DNA of 64,000 bases, from contig CAYMAX010000002.1 in assembly GCA_964388595.1 (NCBI GenBank), forward strand, positions 1 to 64,000, written 5' to 3'. Shown here in pieces: positions 8,687-17,994 of this stretch. Numbering within the stretch: the stretch's first letter is position 1; every line of letters begins with the position of its first letter. Below the pieces are notes generated by a model. That model made no database searches. It was given only the letters and a program-made list of their open reading frames with translations, and was not told the origin of the DNA. The DNA comes from CAYMAX01 sp964388595. GTDB lineage: Bacteria; Bacteroidota; Bacteroidia; Bacteroidales; UBA932. The position numbers were made by a program, and so were the translations under genes.

Positions 8687-11620
8687 ATGACAAAATATTC
8701 TCCTAAACTTTTATTTTTATTTCTTTTCTTCATAATATCCGGTGTAACAAGCGCCCAATACTACTCTATGGGCAATGATCCCTCTTATGTGAAGTGGATG
8801 CAAATTAAATCCAAAAATTACACCCTGATATATCCCCGAGAGATTGATTCGCTCGCCAGAGAATATCTTGCGATGTTGGAAAACAAACGTTCCGCCATCA
8901 TGGAACCAGTAATGATAGACCCCAAACCTATATGCGTAGTACTTCATCCTTACAGCACTATAAGCAATGGATCTGTCTCCTGGGCTCCTAAAAGGGTAGA
9001 TCTTATCACTTCTCCCGAACCATACGATGGCACATCAGAGCCATGGATTCAACAACTAGTAATTCACGAATCAAGACATATTGGACAGACAGAACACTTC
9101 ACAAAAGGGGTGTATAATGTACTACATTACATATTTGGAGAACAGATTACCGGATTAGGGGTGGGTCTTTATCCCTCTTCTTTCTATCTCGAAGGAGATG
9201 CAGTGATCGCAGAGACAGAACTCACAAATGCAGGGCGTGGAAGACAAGCCGAATTTCTGCAATACAGCAGAGCAGCCTACCTCAACGGAGACTATCGCAA
9301 TTGGGACAAATTAAGACTTGGATCTTTTAAATACTTTACCCCTAATAAATATGTTTTTGGGTATCTCACCAATTCTGCTGTCAGATACTATTCAAATAAT
9401 TACTTTTTTTCAGGTCAATATTTTTCTTACCTGGTCAAGAACTGGTACAATCCCAGGCTGGTGTTTATCTCTTATAAAAACTACGCCGGACTCAAGAGAA
9501 AGGAATTTCTCGATGAATCGCAAATCATTATGACCAATATCTGGACCAAAGATCTCGAAAAAAGAGGAGTATTTTCCACTTTTGATACTCTCAATACTAC
9601 AAAAAAGAGGCTCTACACCAATTATGTATCCGGCATATTTATAAATAACAAGACCTCCAAATACAATAAAGCCATATTATTTACCAAGAATGGTATGGAA
9701 CACACCAATACTCTATATTATCTCGACACGCTAGGAAAAGAACACCCTATCACACCTTTCAGTTCCAATGCCTCGCCATTCTCCAATCTTTCAAATGGGA
9801 AAGTATACTGGACTGAATCTGTCTCTCACGGAGGAAGTACTCTTTCTACTTTCTCAGTGCTGCGTTCATTCGACACCCGTTCAGGGAAAATACGAGGATA
9901 TAAAAATAATACCAAGTATTTCAATCCCTCTCTTTCAATATCCGGTGATACCATAGCAGTGGCTGAATATCCTGTTACAGGATCTTCCTATTTGGTATTA
10001 CTTTCTCCTGATACAGGCAAAATAATTGGCAAAATCGAAGCTCCCCGAAAAGGACAGATTAAAGAGACGGCATTTATAGGCAGAGATATTTATTGTACAG
10101 CTATTCTCGATAAAGGTCTCGGACTTTATAAATTTTCCGATGGCAAATGGGACGAGATTATCAAACAGCAAAATCAGTCTATCAACGGACTGAAATCTTT
10201 TGGGTCTTCACTCTATTTCAGTTCAGATCTTGATGGTGTTTTGAATATATACCTCTTAGATACTGAATATAATATCCTCTACCGACTCACAAATTCAGTA
10301 TATGGGGCAAGCTCCCCATATATTGACAGTAGCAGTCGCCATTTATATTATTCAGAATATAGTCATCTTGGATATAACTTGGCCAAAGCCTCCCTGGATT
10401 CACTTTGCTGGAATATTTCAAATTTTTCAGAGCCATATAAGAATCCCATAGCCGACATGCTCTCTACCCAGGCTCATAGATCCTCAACCATTCGGAACAG
10501 AGATACAATCGATGTTTTCAATAAACAAAGTTATCCTGCCAAAAAGTATAATAAGTTCGCTCATCTCTTCCGCTTTCATTCATGGGCGCCCGTTTACTAC
10601 AATATTGACAGGATCAAATCTATGAGTTATGATAAATTTTATGACTTGGCTTCACTTGGTGTTACATTATATTCTCAAAACACATTAGGATCAGCGATCA
10701 CTATGCTGGGATATTCATATCACAAAGGTTTTCACGCAGGCCATGTCAATTTCCTTTACAAAGGGGCTATTCCATTCATAGAACTCTCCGCAGACATCAA
10801 TGACAGATATCGCGATGTATATGACGTCACTCGTACTCCTAATGGCAATAATGGCTATTACAAACACCCTCTCATCAATAAGTTCTTCTTTCAATCTTCC
10901 GTAAGACTATTTTATGAATTTGATTTTTCGCGTACCGGATGGATTAATGGATTGATACCTCAAGTCAGTTGGGCATATAACAATGACCGTTATTATTCTT
11001 ATGACAAAGGGGATTATATCACCAAGCATGAACTCACTTACGGTCTTCAGTTTTATCAAGTGTTGCCCATAGCACGTTCTCAAATTTTCCCTCGTTGGGG
11101 CTTCAATTTGACCGCTCTTGGGTCTTCTGCTCCATGGACCGGAGAAAATTTTGGCAATCTTTTGTACTTGTACGGATACCTCTACCTCCCCGGTATCACC
11201 CGCCAGCAAGGCATCAAGCTGACAGGTACCTGGCAGAAACAATTTGCCGATAATAAATACTACTATCTCAATTCATTTGCCACCCTGCCACGAGGGTATA
11301 ACAAATATCTGCTCCCTACCGATAACTTTGGTAAAGTCACCATAGATTATGCTATTCCCATTTATTTAGGGGATGTTTCTTTGGGAGGATTTCTCTATTT
11401 AAAAAGACTTCAGTTAATACCATTTGGAGAATATGCCAGAGATATTGCCAAACACCAATCGGTAACTAATAATTACTATTCCTATGGTGCAGACCTGCTT
11501 CTCGACTTTAATATATTCCGTTTCAATGTTCCTTTGAGTATGGGTGTAGAATATGCCCGGACAGGTCCTCAGACGGGTAACAGAAATTACTTTCACTTCT
11601 TGTTCAAATTAAAACTATAG
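8687..11620 (+). CDS. Large exported protein: gluzincin-like domain, beta-propeller and probable beta-barrel
   Basis: The 977-residue product starts with a signal peptide ending in TSAQ (about residue 24). An HExxH motif lies at residues 127-131 (HESRH), with a possible third zinc ligand Glu169 in YLEGDAVIAETE, the layout of gluzincin metallopeptidases. Residues of about 300-600 contain repeated short beta segments with Asp and Gly turns resembling TolB/PD40 propeller blades. Residues of about 640-977 are aromatic-rich alternating strands ending FHFLFKLKL, as in outer-membrane barrels. Peptidase activity is inferred from the motif alone. The gene precedes pnuC by 7 bp. Similar proteins occur in Bacteroidota without a described role. 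Confidence 0.65.
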   Translation: MTKYSPKLLFLFLFFIISGVTSAQYYSMGNDPSYVKWMQIKSKNYTLIYPREIDSLAREYLAMLENKRSAIMEPVMIDPKPICVVLHPYSTISNGSVSWAPKRVDLITSPEPYDGTSEPWIQQLVIHESRHIGQTEHFTKGVYNVLHYIFGEQITGLGVGLYPSSFYLEGDAVIAETELTNAGRGRQAEFLQYSRAAYLNGDYRNWDKLRLGSFKYFTPNKYVFGYLTNSAVRYYSNNYFFSGQYFSYLVKNWYNPRLVFISYKNYAGLKRKEFLDESQIIMTNIWTKDLEKRGVFSTFDTLNTTKKRLYTNYVSGIFINNKTSKYNKAILFTKNGMEHTNTLYYLDTLGKEHPITPFSSNASPFSNLSNGKVYWTESVSHGGSTLSTFSVLRSFDTRSGKIRGYKNNTKYFNPSLSISGDTIAVAEYPVTGSSYLVLLSPDTGKIIGKIEAPRKGQIKETAFIGRDIYCTAILDKGLGLYKFSDGKWDEIIKQQNQSINGLKSFGSSLYFSSDLDGVLNIYLLDTEYNILYRLTNSVYGASSPYIDSSSRHLYYSEYSHLGYNLAKASLDSLCWNISNFSEPYKNPIADMLSTQAHRSSTIRNRDTIDVFNKQSYPAKKYNKFAHLFRFHSWAPVYYNIDRIKSMSYDKFYDLASLGVTLYSQNTLGSAITMLGYSYHKGFHAGHVNFLYKGAIPFIELSADINDRYRDVYDVTRTPNGNNGYYKHPLINKFFFQSSVRLFYEFDFSRTGWINGLIPQVSWAYNNDRYYSYDKGDYITKHELTYGLQFYQVLPIARSQIFPRWGFNLTALGSSAPWTGENFGNLLYLYGYLYLPGITRQQGIKLTGTWQKQFADNKYYYLNSFATLPRGYNKYLLPTDNFGKVTIDYAIPIYLGDVSLGGFLYLKRLQLIPFGEYARDIAKHQSVTNNYYSYGADLLLDFNIFRFNVPLSMGVEYARTGPQTGNRNYFHFLFKLKL

Positions 11621-11627
11621 TAGGTAG

Positions 11628-12323
11628 ATGCCACTCATAGACAGGAAAACACTTACCCCTTTTGATTACTTCCTTATCATCGGTGTGATAGCTTCAAGCG
11701 TAGTCTATTCAATACTTGAAAAAGATATTGACGTGATAGGGACCATAGCAGCCATATCGGGTATTATTTGCGTAGTGCTATCTGCTAAAGGCAATATCCT
11801 CAATTATGTGTTCGGATTTGTGAATGTCACCATCTACGCCTACATCTCATACAAATCACACCTCTATGGTGATGCAGCCCTCAATGCTCTATACTATATT
11901 CCGATGCAATTTATCGGGTGGTTTAGCTGGAAAAACAAATCTCAGCAAGAAGATTCCACCAAAGTACAGGGAAGGAAAATGACCACTCGTCAGAGAATTA
12001 TGTGGTCTCTCATCTCTCTAGTAAGCGTCATAGCTGTAGGTTTTATACTAAAACTTTTGAAAGACCCGATGCCTTTTAAAGATTCTGCCACGACAATGTT
12101 ATCTATACTTGCCATGCTTTTGATGGTGCAAGCTTATATGGAACAATGGGTCCTATGGATTCTCGTCAATGCCATAAGTGTAGCCATCTGGATAATGTTC
12201 ACCATCAGAGGTGATGCCCACGCCGAATTAATGATTATCATGTGGGTATTCTACCTTGCCAATTCTATCAATGGATTTTTTGTCTGGAAGAAATTATCTG
12301 CAAATAATCAAATAGGGCTTTAG
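11628..12323 (+). CDS. pnuC: PnuC-family vitamin transporter (nicotinamide riboside type)
   Basis: PnuC proteins are inner-membrane facilitators for nicotinamide riboside or related vitamins, trapped inside by phosphorylation. The 231-residue protein is mainly transmembrane and carries the family segments FGFVNVTIYAYISYKS, YGDAALNALYYIPMQFIGWFSW (about residues 84-105) and, near the C-terminus, YLANSINGFFVW. It follows the large surface protein by 7 bp and is probably co-transcribed with it. Some Bacteroidota homologues (PnuT) carry thiamine and sit beside thiamine pyrophosphokinase; no such gene or TPP riboswitch is present here, so the substrate is undecided. Its last 56 bp overlap the convergent uvrC. 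Confidence 0.85.
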   Translation: MPLIDRKTLTPFDYFLIIGVIASSVVYSILEKDIDVIGTIAAISGIICVVLSAKGNILNYVFGFVNVTIYAYISYKSHLYGDAALNALYYIPMQFIGWFSWKNKSQQEDSTKVQGRKMTTRQRIMWSLISLVSVIAVGFILKLLKDPMPFKDSATTMLSILAMLLMVQAYMEQWVLWILVNAISVAIWIMFTIRGDAHAELMIIMWVFYLANSINGFFVWKKLSANNQIGL

Positions 12324-14094
12324 CACTTCTTGCCCCTATCAACACTTTGATATCCCTATGGTCTGCCCTTTTGATTTTGGCAAAAGAACCATATTTAGAA
12401 ATGAGTTTCTCTCTGCTTTTCTCTCCAACTCCTGGTATTGTATCCAACTCTGACACGAGTTGTGAAGCACTCCTTTTGTTGCGATGATGAGTGATGCCAA
12501 ATCTGTGAGCTTCATCTCTGAGGTGCATTATAAGTTTTAGAGAGGTAGAATTTTTATCAAGAAACAGAGGATACGGGTCACCCGGGACAATAAGTTCCTC
12601 CAATCTTTTGGCAATGCCGAGCATTTTGATTTTATCAGCGAGTCCCAACTCCTGAAGTGACTGATATGCCGCATGGACTTGCCCTTTTCCTCCATCGATG
12701 ACGATAAGTTGAGGCAGAGGCTCTCCCTCCGAAATCAATCTTGAATATCGTCTATTTATGACTTCTTTCATGGATGCAAAATCATCTGCACCCAAGACTG
12801 TCTTTATATTGAAATGTCTATAATCCTTTTTGGAGGGTGCCCCATCCTTAAAAACTACACACGAAGCGACAGGATTGGTCCCCTGAATATTTGAATTATC
12901 AAAACATTCGATGTGAGTGGGAGGAACATCCATGGCAAGATCCTTCATCAGGTTATCCACTACTCTGTCTGAATGTTCTTTGGGATTTACAAACTCCTCC
13001 TGCTTAAGTTTTTCAAATTTGAGTGCAGCTGCATTCTTACTGCTGAGTTTCAGCAGTGCCAATCTGTCTCCCCTAGTGGGAATACTATAATTGTAACCAT
13101 TAATCTTTATCTCCGGCAGGAAGGGAACTATCACATCTCTGACATTTTTGGCATCAGCAGTGTCGTGAAATTTTGAATAAATGGCAGCAATAAATGTGGA
13201 GAGAACGGTGGATTCGTCTTCTTGAATTTTGATTTTCATCTCCATATTGTAAGACTGTATGACACACCCTTTTGACACCCGCATAAAATTGCCGAAGGCA
13301 TCATCATTGTCAAAAACCAATGAGAAAACATCGACATTCAATTGAGCAGTATTAACTATCAAAGACTTGGAATAATGCCTCTCAAGGAGCTCTTTTTTCT
13401 CTTTATACTCCTGAGCTTTTTCGAAATCGAGTCGCCGGGCAGACTCCTTCATCAAGGTCTCGAAATCAAGAATCAGAGAATATGTATCTCCCTTAAGAAT
13501 TTTAATAATGTTATCTATCTGCGACATGTATTTATCGGAAGAGATAAGAGAAACGCAGGGAGCGAGACATCTACCCAAATGATAGTTGAGGCATACTTTA
13601 TATTTGCCATTATTAATGCTTTCGGTAGTCAGTGATAAATTACACGTTCTCAATTTGTAAAGTGAATTTATCAAATTAATAAGATTGTGGGCATGGAGGG
13701 CAGAACTATATGGTCCGAAATAAAGGGATTTATCTCTTTTAAAATGCCTCGTGATAAACACTCTCGGGTACTCCTCATTCTTGATACATATCCATGGGTA
13801 GGTCTTATCGTCTTTCAGTAAAATGTTGTATTTGGGTTTATACTGCTTGATAAGATTGTTCTCCAACAGAAAAGCATCCTCTTCAGTACTCACTACGGTA
13901 TGCTGTAAGTCTGCAATTTTAGAGACCATCAGGATGGTCTTTCTGTTGAGTGATTCTGAAGAGTGGAAATATTGAGATACTCTATTTTTTAAATCCTTCG
14001 CCTTGCCTATATAGATGATCTCTCCATCGCTGTTTAGAAAACGATACACCCCCGGATTATGAGGCAGCAACCTTACCTTCTCTCTTACATTCAT
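12268..14094 (-). CDS. uvrC: Excinuclease ABC subunit C (UvrC)
   Basis: UvrC makes both incisions around bulky DNA lesions in nucleotide excision repair. The 608-residue protein starts at ATG 14094 with MNVREKVRLLPHNPGVYRF, the normal family start. A frame extension upstream to 14250 crosses the divergent gene and is not used. The GIY-YIG nuclease domain is at the N-terminus (IIYIGKAKDLKNRVSQYF, about residues 28-45). A UVR motif follows near residue 210 (DFEKAQEYKEKKELLE). The RNase H-like endonuclease contains ECFDNSNIQGTNPVAS, and a helix-hairpin-helix (IPGVGEKSREKLISKYG) closes the protein. The 3' end overlaps pnuC by 56 bp on the opposite strand. Confidence 0.97.
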   Translation of the reverse strand: MNVREKVRLLPHNPGVYRFLNSDGEIIYIGKAKDLKNRVSQYFHSSESLNRKTILMVSKIADLQHTVVSTEEDAFLLENNLIKQYKPKYNILLKDDKTYPWICIKNEEYPRVFITRHFKRDKSLYFGPYSSALHAHNLINLINSLYKLRTCNLSLTTESINNGKYKVCLNYHLGRCLAPCVSLISSDKYMSQIDNIIKILKGDTYSLILDFETLMKESARRLDFEKAQEYKEKKELLERHYSKSLIVNTAQLNVDVFSLVFDNDDAFGNFMRVSKGCVIQSYNMEMKIKIQEDESTVLSTFIAAIYSKFHDTADAKNVRDVIVPFLPEIKINGYNYSIPTRGDRLALLKLSSKNAAALKFEKLKQEEFVNPKEHSDRVVDNLMKDLAMDVPPTHIECFDNSNIQGTNPVASCVVFKDGAPSKKDYRHFNIKTVLGADDFASMKEVINRRYSRLISEGEPLPQLIVIDGGKGQVHAAYQSLQELGLADKIKMLGIAKRLEELIVPGDPYPLFLDKNSTSLKLIMHLRDEAHRFGITHHRNKRSASQLVSELDTIPGVGEKSREKLISKYGSFAKIKRADHRDIKVLIGARSAKALFDYLQIISSRQKIH

Positions 14095-14102
14095 ATTTTT
14101 TC

Positions 14103-14110
14103 TATATTTG
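14103..14110 (+). promoter_or_regulatory. -7 element for the fused acyltransferase gene
   Basis: TATATTTG lies within the 31-bp gap between uvrC and the divergent gene and ends 15 bp before the ATG at 14126, so the leader would be about 10 nt. Confidence 0.5.
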
Positions 14111-14125
14111 CACTGACTATTGACT

Positions 14126-15934
14126 ATGAAACATAATTCCAAAACAAAATTAATCAATATCTCTGATATTAAGAGCGCAATTAAAATGAAAGGGCCTCTC
14201 GGCTCGGTCGTTGCCTCGTTGGCTATGCATATCATGGGATTTAGTCGCATAAATTCTCTCTATCCCCAATATTGCCAATATAAAGGAAGAGAATTTACCG
14301 ATCATGCGATGAAGACTTACCACGTCAAGTGCGATATCAAGCCTTCAGAAATAGATTATATTCCACAGGAAGGTCCTTTCATTGTTGTCTCCAATCATCC
14401 GTTTGGTGGTTGGGACGGAGTCATTTTATACAACGTTATCTCTTCTCTGCGCCCCGATTTTAAAATTTTGACCAATTTTCTCCTTTCTCATATTAAGAAT
14501 CTTGAGGATTGCTTTATGCCTGTCAATCCGTTTACCAACAACAAAAAGCTCAAAAGCAGTTATGCAGGCATCCGTTCAGCTCGAGAGCATGTAGCAAATG
14601 GTGGATGTTTAGGTCTTTTCCCCGCAGGAGAAGTCTCCACTAACTACAATCTTAAATCATATACCGCCGATAAAGAGTGGCAGCGACCCATTATTAAATT
14701 AATTAAAAACAGCAATGTGCCGGTGTTGCCTGTATATTTTGACGGTACCAATTCTCATTTATTTCATTATTTAGGGAAAATACACCCTTTCTTGAGAACA
14801 TTGCGTCTTCCAAATGAGGTCAATAATAAATTTGGGAAGACCATATCGATGAGGATAGGTAAACTTATCTCTGTCAATGAACTCTCCGAATATGATCATC
14901 TCGAAGATTTGGGACAATATCTGAGAAATCGTTGCTATGCTTTGGAAGCAAATATTCCATATAAAAATCCTTCCCCTTCTTTTTCTGCAGACCAGGAACC
15001 CATAGCTCTTCCCAATAACAAGAGAGGTTTGGTCAAGGAGATTCATGCTATCGAAAATGACTCACTTCTCTTCTCCAACGCCAATTATCAATGTTTTCTC
15101 GCTTCTCCGGAGAGAATTCCTCAACTAATCAGAGAATTGGGAAGAAAAAGAGAAGAATCTTTCAGGGCGGTAGGAGAAGGGACAAACCAGGCACTTGACC
15201 TCGACGAATTTGACTATTATTATAAACATCTCATCCTTTGGGATAAGCAGAAATGTAAAATAGCAGGTGCATACAGATTGGGTATCGGTCATGAAATAAT
15301 GAAGAAATATGGTGCTTCAGGATTTTATACACAAACCCTCTTCAATTATTCTCGTAAATTTCAGAAGAAACTTTATCATTCCATAGAATTGGGCCGTTCG
15401 TTTATCTCCCAAGATTATAAAAAAGAGGCTCTTCCACTTGTCTTGCTGTTAAGAGGGCTCCTGTATAGTGTCATTAAATATGATTTCTGCCGATATCTGA
15501 TAGGACCTGCCAGTATTAGCAACTGGTATCCACCATTTTATAGAAGCCTCATAGTCGATTATCTCTCTCAAAAAAGACCCTCCGACCTCCGTTCGAGACA
15601 TGTTCGTCCCAAACATCCATTCGTTACCAATTTTCTAAGAGTAGATGTGGATTCACTTATGAGTGGCAAACAGGATACTGTAGAAAAGTTTGACAGATAT
15701 TTGTTAAAGTTGAGTGATGGAGAATATCGTCTCCCTACACTAATTAAAAAATATTTAAAACTCAATGCCTATTTCTTAGCATTTAACATTGATAAGAAAT
15801 TTAACGATTGTCTCGATGGTTTGGTCTATTTAGAGCTTAACAAGGTTCCTAAAGAAGAGATACTTGCACTTGCCAAAGGTGCCGATGACATCGAAGGCGT
15901 TCTGAACAGATTTGGCTACGGAACCGGATCATAG
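14126..15934 (+). CDS. Fused acyltransferase: PlsC-like O-acyltransferase plus OlsB-like N-acyltransferase
   Basis: The 602-residue protein joins two acyltransferases. Residues of about 70-290 form a PlsC/hemolysin-type domain with NHPFGGWDG near residue 90 and FPAGEVS near residue 166. Residues of about 320-520 form a GNAT-like OlsB domain (hemolysin-type, with [26 protein letters not shown] split as RIPQLIREL and [11 protein letters not shown]; then YRLGIG and ELGRSFI). A single-chain protein of this kind can make an N,O-diacylated amino-acid lipid, as OlsF does for ornithine lipid; in Bacteroides, glycine lipid is made by two separate proteins, GlsB and GlsA. The amino acid used here is not readable. 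The start is ATG 14126, not the TTG at 14120. Confidence 0.8.
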   Translation: MKHNSKTKLINISDIKSAIKMKGPLGSVVASLAMHIMGFSRINSLYPQYCQYKGREFTDHAMKTYHVKCDIKPSEIDYIPQEGPFIVVSNHPFGGWDGVILYNVISSLRPDFKILTNFLLSHIKNLEDCFMPVNPFTNNKKLKSSYAGIRSAREHVANGGCLGLFPAGEVSTNYNLKSYTADKEWQRPIIKLIKNSNVPVLPVYFDGTNSHLFHYLGKIHPFLRTLRLPNEVNNKFGKTISMRIGKLISVNELSEYDHLEDLGQYLRNRCYALEANIPYKNPSPSFSADQEPIALPNNKRGLVKEIHAIENDSLLFSNANYQCFLASPERIPQLIRELGRKREESFRAVGEGTNQALDLDEFDYYYKHLILWDKQKCKIAGAYRLGIGHEIMKKYGASGFYTQTLFNYSRKFQKKLYHSIELGRSFISQDYKKEALPLVLLLRGLLYSVIKYDFCRYLIGPASISNWYPPFYRSLIVDYLSQKRPSDLRSRHVRPKHPFVTNFLRVDVDSLMSGKQDTVEKFDRYLLKLSDGEYRLPTLIKKYLKLNAYFLAFNIDKKFNDCLDGLVYLELNKVPKEEILALAKGADDIEGVLNRFGYGTGS

Positions 15935-16191
15935 CCGCTTCCTCCCCAGGGGTGACATCTTAATATCCTCCTCGCAGAGAGATAGAACCCTTTAAAAATT
16001 CCATGTTTTTTGAAAGCCTCGAGCGCATAGGCCGAGCAGGTGGGTGTAAAGCGGCAGGAAGGTGGTTTGTATGGAGAAATGCCGAGCTGATAAAATTTGA
16101 TGAGTATGACGAAGGGAAATATCAAAATCTCCTTCAAAACATCAAGAAATTTTCGCCATAATCTCTTTGATGATATCTGTGATTCTGTCAT
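15916..16191 (-). CDS. yidD: Membrane protein insertion efficiency factor YidD
   Basis: YidD is a small membrane-associated protein that aids YidC-dependent membrane insertion. The 91-residue product carries the diagnostic core: [20 protein letters not shown], then [10 protein letters not shown], and [18 protein letters not shown] at the C-terminus. An amphipathic, hydrophobic segment precedes the core. It overlaps the 3' end of rnpA by 50 bp with the ATG at 16191; an in-frame ATG at 16215 is an alternative, and any ATG start overlaps rnpA. Its 3' end overlaps the convergent acyltransferase gene by 19 bp. The rnpA-yidD order is standard. Confidence 0.93.
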   Translation of the reverse strand: MTESQISSKRLWRKFLDVLKEILIFPFVILIKFYQLGISPYKPPSCRFTPTCSAYALEAFKKHGIFKGFYLSARRILRCHPWGGSGYDPVP

Positions 16192-16450
16192 ATTCCAATA
16201 TTTTATTCGATACATATACCAACAGGATATCGTTGCCAGAAAGAGAAGGAAATGACATTGAGTTGAGTCTGACAGCTTCTCTCGTCCTTCTTCTTATGAG
16301 ATTTCTTTTGACTGCGCTTTTGAAAATCTTTTTAGGTACCGATATTGTCAAACGAAAAGGTACAACTTCTTCATTTTTCAGATAATATACTTTGAAAGGG
16401 TATATAAAGAAAGAGCAACCTTCGTTGTGTATTTTTTCAATGGGCAACAT
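16142..16450 (-). CDS. rnpA: Ribonuclease P protein component
   Basis: RnpA is the protein subunit of RNase P, which cuts the 5' leader from pre-tRNAs. The 102-residue basic protein has the conserved core [20 protein letters not shown], continuing [10 protein letters not shown] (about residues 34-63), which is the RNA-binding RNR motif. The N-terminal region is shorter and less conserved than in Proteobacteria, as is usual in Bacteroidota. The start lies 2 bp after the stop of the upstream lipoprotein gene, and the end overlaps yidD. Confidence 0.93.
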   Translation of the reverse strand: MLPIEKIHNEGCSFFIYPFKVYYLKNEEVVPFRLTISVPKKIFKSAVKRNLIRRRTREAVRLNSMSFPSLSGNDILLVYVSNKILEYDRITDIIKEIMAKIS

Positions 16451-16452
16451 AA

Positions 16453-17253
16453 CTAATTGGCATCTGTGATACGGACCAAAGAATAAGTAACACCATCAGA
16501 GACCATAGACATAGTCCCTAATGTAGGTGAAGCAGACATCTCATTAAAAAAAGCTACTTCCCATAGTCCTTCTTTCCCAAAAACAGCATTGTTGTAGAGG
16601 TTGAGAGCCAGAAAATCGTCAAAAAGATAATATTGATTGCCATAAGACACAGGGACCCATTCATCACTGTTTTTGGACAAAAATTGAATAGAATCTGACG
16701 CGAAAAAATGAAGGCGGAAACCATCAAAGACTTCTGTTCCCTTCGTTGCAAATTGCCATACACCGACAATAGAATCTTTAGCAGCATAGGTGCTGGTCAA
16801 TTTCCTCATAGTAAGGAAATTGTATTCAGATGTCACATCTTCTCCATTTATGGTATTGGAAGTAACCTGCATAGTGACAAGTGAGTCCTCAGAGGATGTG
16901 AAATCAAAATTTTGTGATATGGTGATCGAGGTTGGTATCTCGTAGAGACCTTCGACATCACCATACAGATGGAGATTGCAACAATAAACATCATAAAAGA
17001 TGCCATCCTTACCCCATTGGTAATTGCCTCCCCCTTTATTCATCGTACCATGAATGTAAGCAGTCAGTTGATCGGTAAACTCATAAATAAGTGTCTTGCG
17101 TTGGCTTATCAATATACCATCATATACATCAGCTACCCATACACCTTTGATGTTCTCTCTATTGTAGGCAGGACTCTTCTTATCGCAGGAGTACAATAAT
17201 AAAGAAGTTATCGCAGCAAGAAAAATCAGGAAATATGAGGGGCGCGGCTTCAT
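16453..17253 (-). CDS. Lipoprotein of unknown function
   Basis: The 266-residue product has a lipoprotein signal ending LLYSC (Cys at about residue 23). The mature part appears to contain two related halves, each opening with a glycine-valine-tryptophan motif (KGVWVADVYDG near residue 37 and VGVWQFATKG near residue 163) followed by beta-rich sequence. This suggests two lipocalin-like or similar small barrels, but I do not recognise a named family. It overlaps the hemD stop by 4 bp and is followed by rnpA after 2 bp, so it belongs to the same operon. That placement looks like co-transcription and not evidence of shared function. Confidence 0.65.
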   Translation of the reverse strand: MKPRPSYFLIFLAAITSLLLYSCDKKSPAYNRENIKGVWVADVYDGILISQRKTLIYEFTDQLTAYIHGTMNKGGGNYQWGKDGIFYDVYCCNLHLYGDVEGLYEIPTSITISQNFDFTSSEDSLVTMQVTSNTINGEDVTSEYNFLTMRKLTSTYAAKDSIVGVWQFATKGTEVFDGFRLHFFASDSIQFLSKNSDEWVPVSYGNQYYLFDDFLALNLYNNAVFGKEGLWEVAFFNEMSASPTLGTMSMVSDGVTYSLVRITDAN

Positions 17254-17990
17254 TTGTTCTTCTCCAAGTAGAGCAACAATGCTTTGGCCATGGAGGGAGC
17301 TTCAGGAGTCGGGGCTGTGATTTGTGCATCCATACCGGCATTTTTCACAGCTTTGAGGGCTGAAGGGCCGAAAGTGGCAATTATGGTCTCACCTTGCTGA
17401 AAATCGGGAAAATTCTCAAGAAGAGATTTGACATCAGAGGGACTGTAAAAGACCATCATCTGATATTTGGAAAGATTGATGCCGGAAAGATCGCAATTGA
17501 AAGTCTTATTGAAAACTCCATTAGCACACTTAAACTTAGATTTGGTAAAAAGCTTCATCAGCTCTGGACGGGCATTATCAGTGGTAGCAATAAGAAAATT
17601 CTCATCCTTATGCTTCACTCCGATAATATCAATAATAGACTCTGCGGTACCTGAACCGAAGAATATTTTACGTTTTCGATAAATGATATGTTTCTGCAGA
17701 TAAAGGGCCACTGACTCTGAAGAACAAAAGTATTTCATTGTCTCAGGCACCACAATTCTCATCTCTTCGCATATTCCAAAAAAAGAATCTATGGCGGACT
17801 TCGAAGTGAACACGATGGCTGTGTAATCTGTAATATTTATTTTCTGAACCCTGAATTCGCGGGCGGAAAGGGAAACAACTCTGAAAAAGGGGACAAAGTC
17901 AATGGAGACACCATATTTAGAAATGATCTCGGAATAAGGGGATCCTGGGGTAGGTGTTGGCTGCGAGATTAGTATTTTTTTAACTTTCAT
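17250..17990 (-). CDS. hemD: Uroporphyrinogen-III synthase
   Basis: HemD closes hydroxymethylbilane into uroporphyrinogen III in the tetrapyrrole pathway. The family is weakly conserved; this 246-residue protein shows the recognisable N-terminal KKILISQPTP, the hinge-adjacent TAIVFTSKSAIDSFF (about residues 58-72), MVFYSPSDVKSLLENFP (about residues 185-201), IIATFGPSALKAVKNAG and the terminal APTPEAPSMAKALLLYLE. It sits 4 bp behind the DUF4271 gene, an arrangement common in Bacteroidota. No other heme-synthesis gene is in the window, so the enzyme may serve siroheme or a partial pathway. Confidence 0.85.
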   Translation of the reverse strand: MKVKKILISQPTPTPGSPYSEIISKYGVSIDFVPFFRVVSLSAREFRVQKINITDYTAIVFTSKSAIDSFFGICEEMRIVVPETMKYFCSSESVALYLQKHIIYRKRKIFFGSGTAESIIDIIGVKHKDENFLIATTDNARPELMKLFTKSKFKCANGVFNKTFNCDLSGINLSKYQMMVFYSPSDVKSLLENFPDFQQGETIIATFGPSALKAVKNAGMDAQITAPTPEAPSMAKALLLYLEKNK

Positions 17991-17994
17991 ATAG

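Noticed and set aside
11621..11627. TPP or NAD riboswitch ahead of pnuC
   Set aside because: Only 7 bp separate pnuC from the upstream gene, which leaves no room.
12953..12961. TTATCCACT resembling a DnaA box
   Set aside because: Single copy, last base differs from TTATCCACA, within uvrC coding sequence and not clustered.
12268..14250. UvrC start extended by 52 residues
   Set aside because: The extension runs through the divergent promoter and the start of the acyltransferase gene; family members begin at the ATG at 14094.
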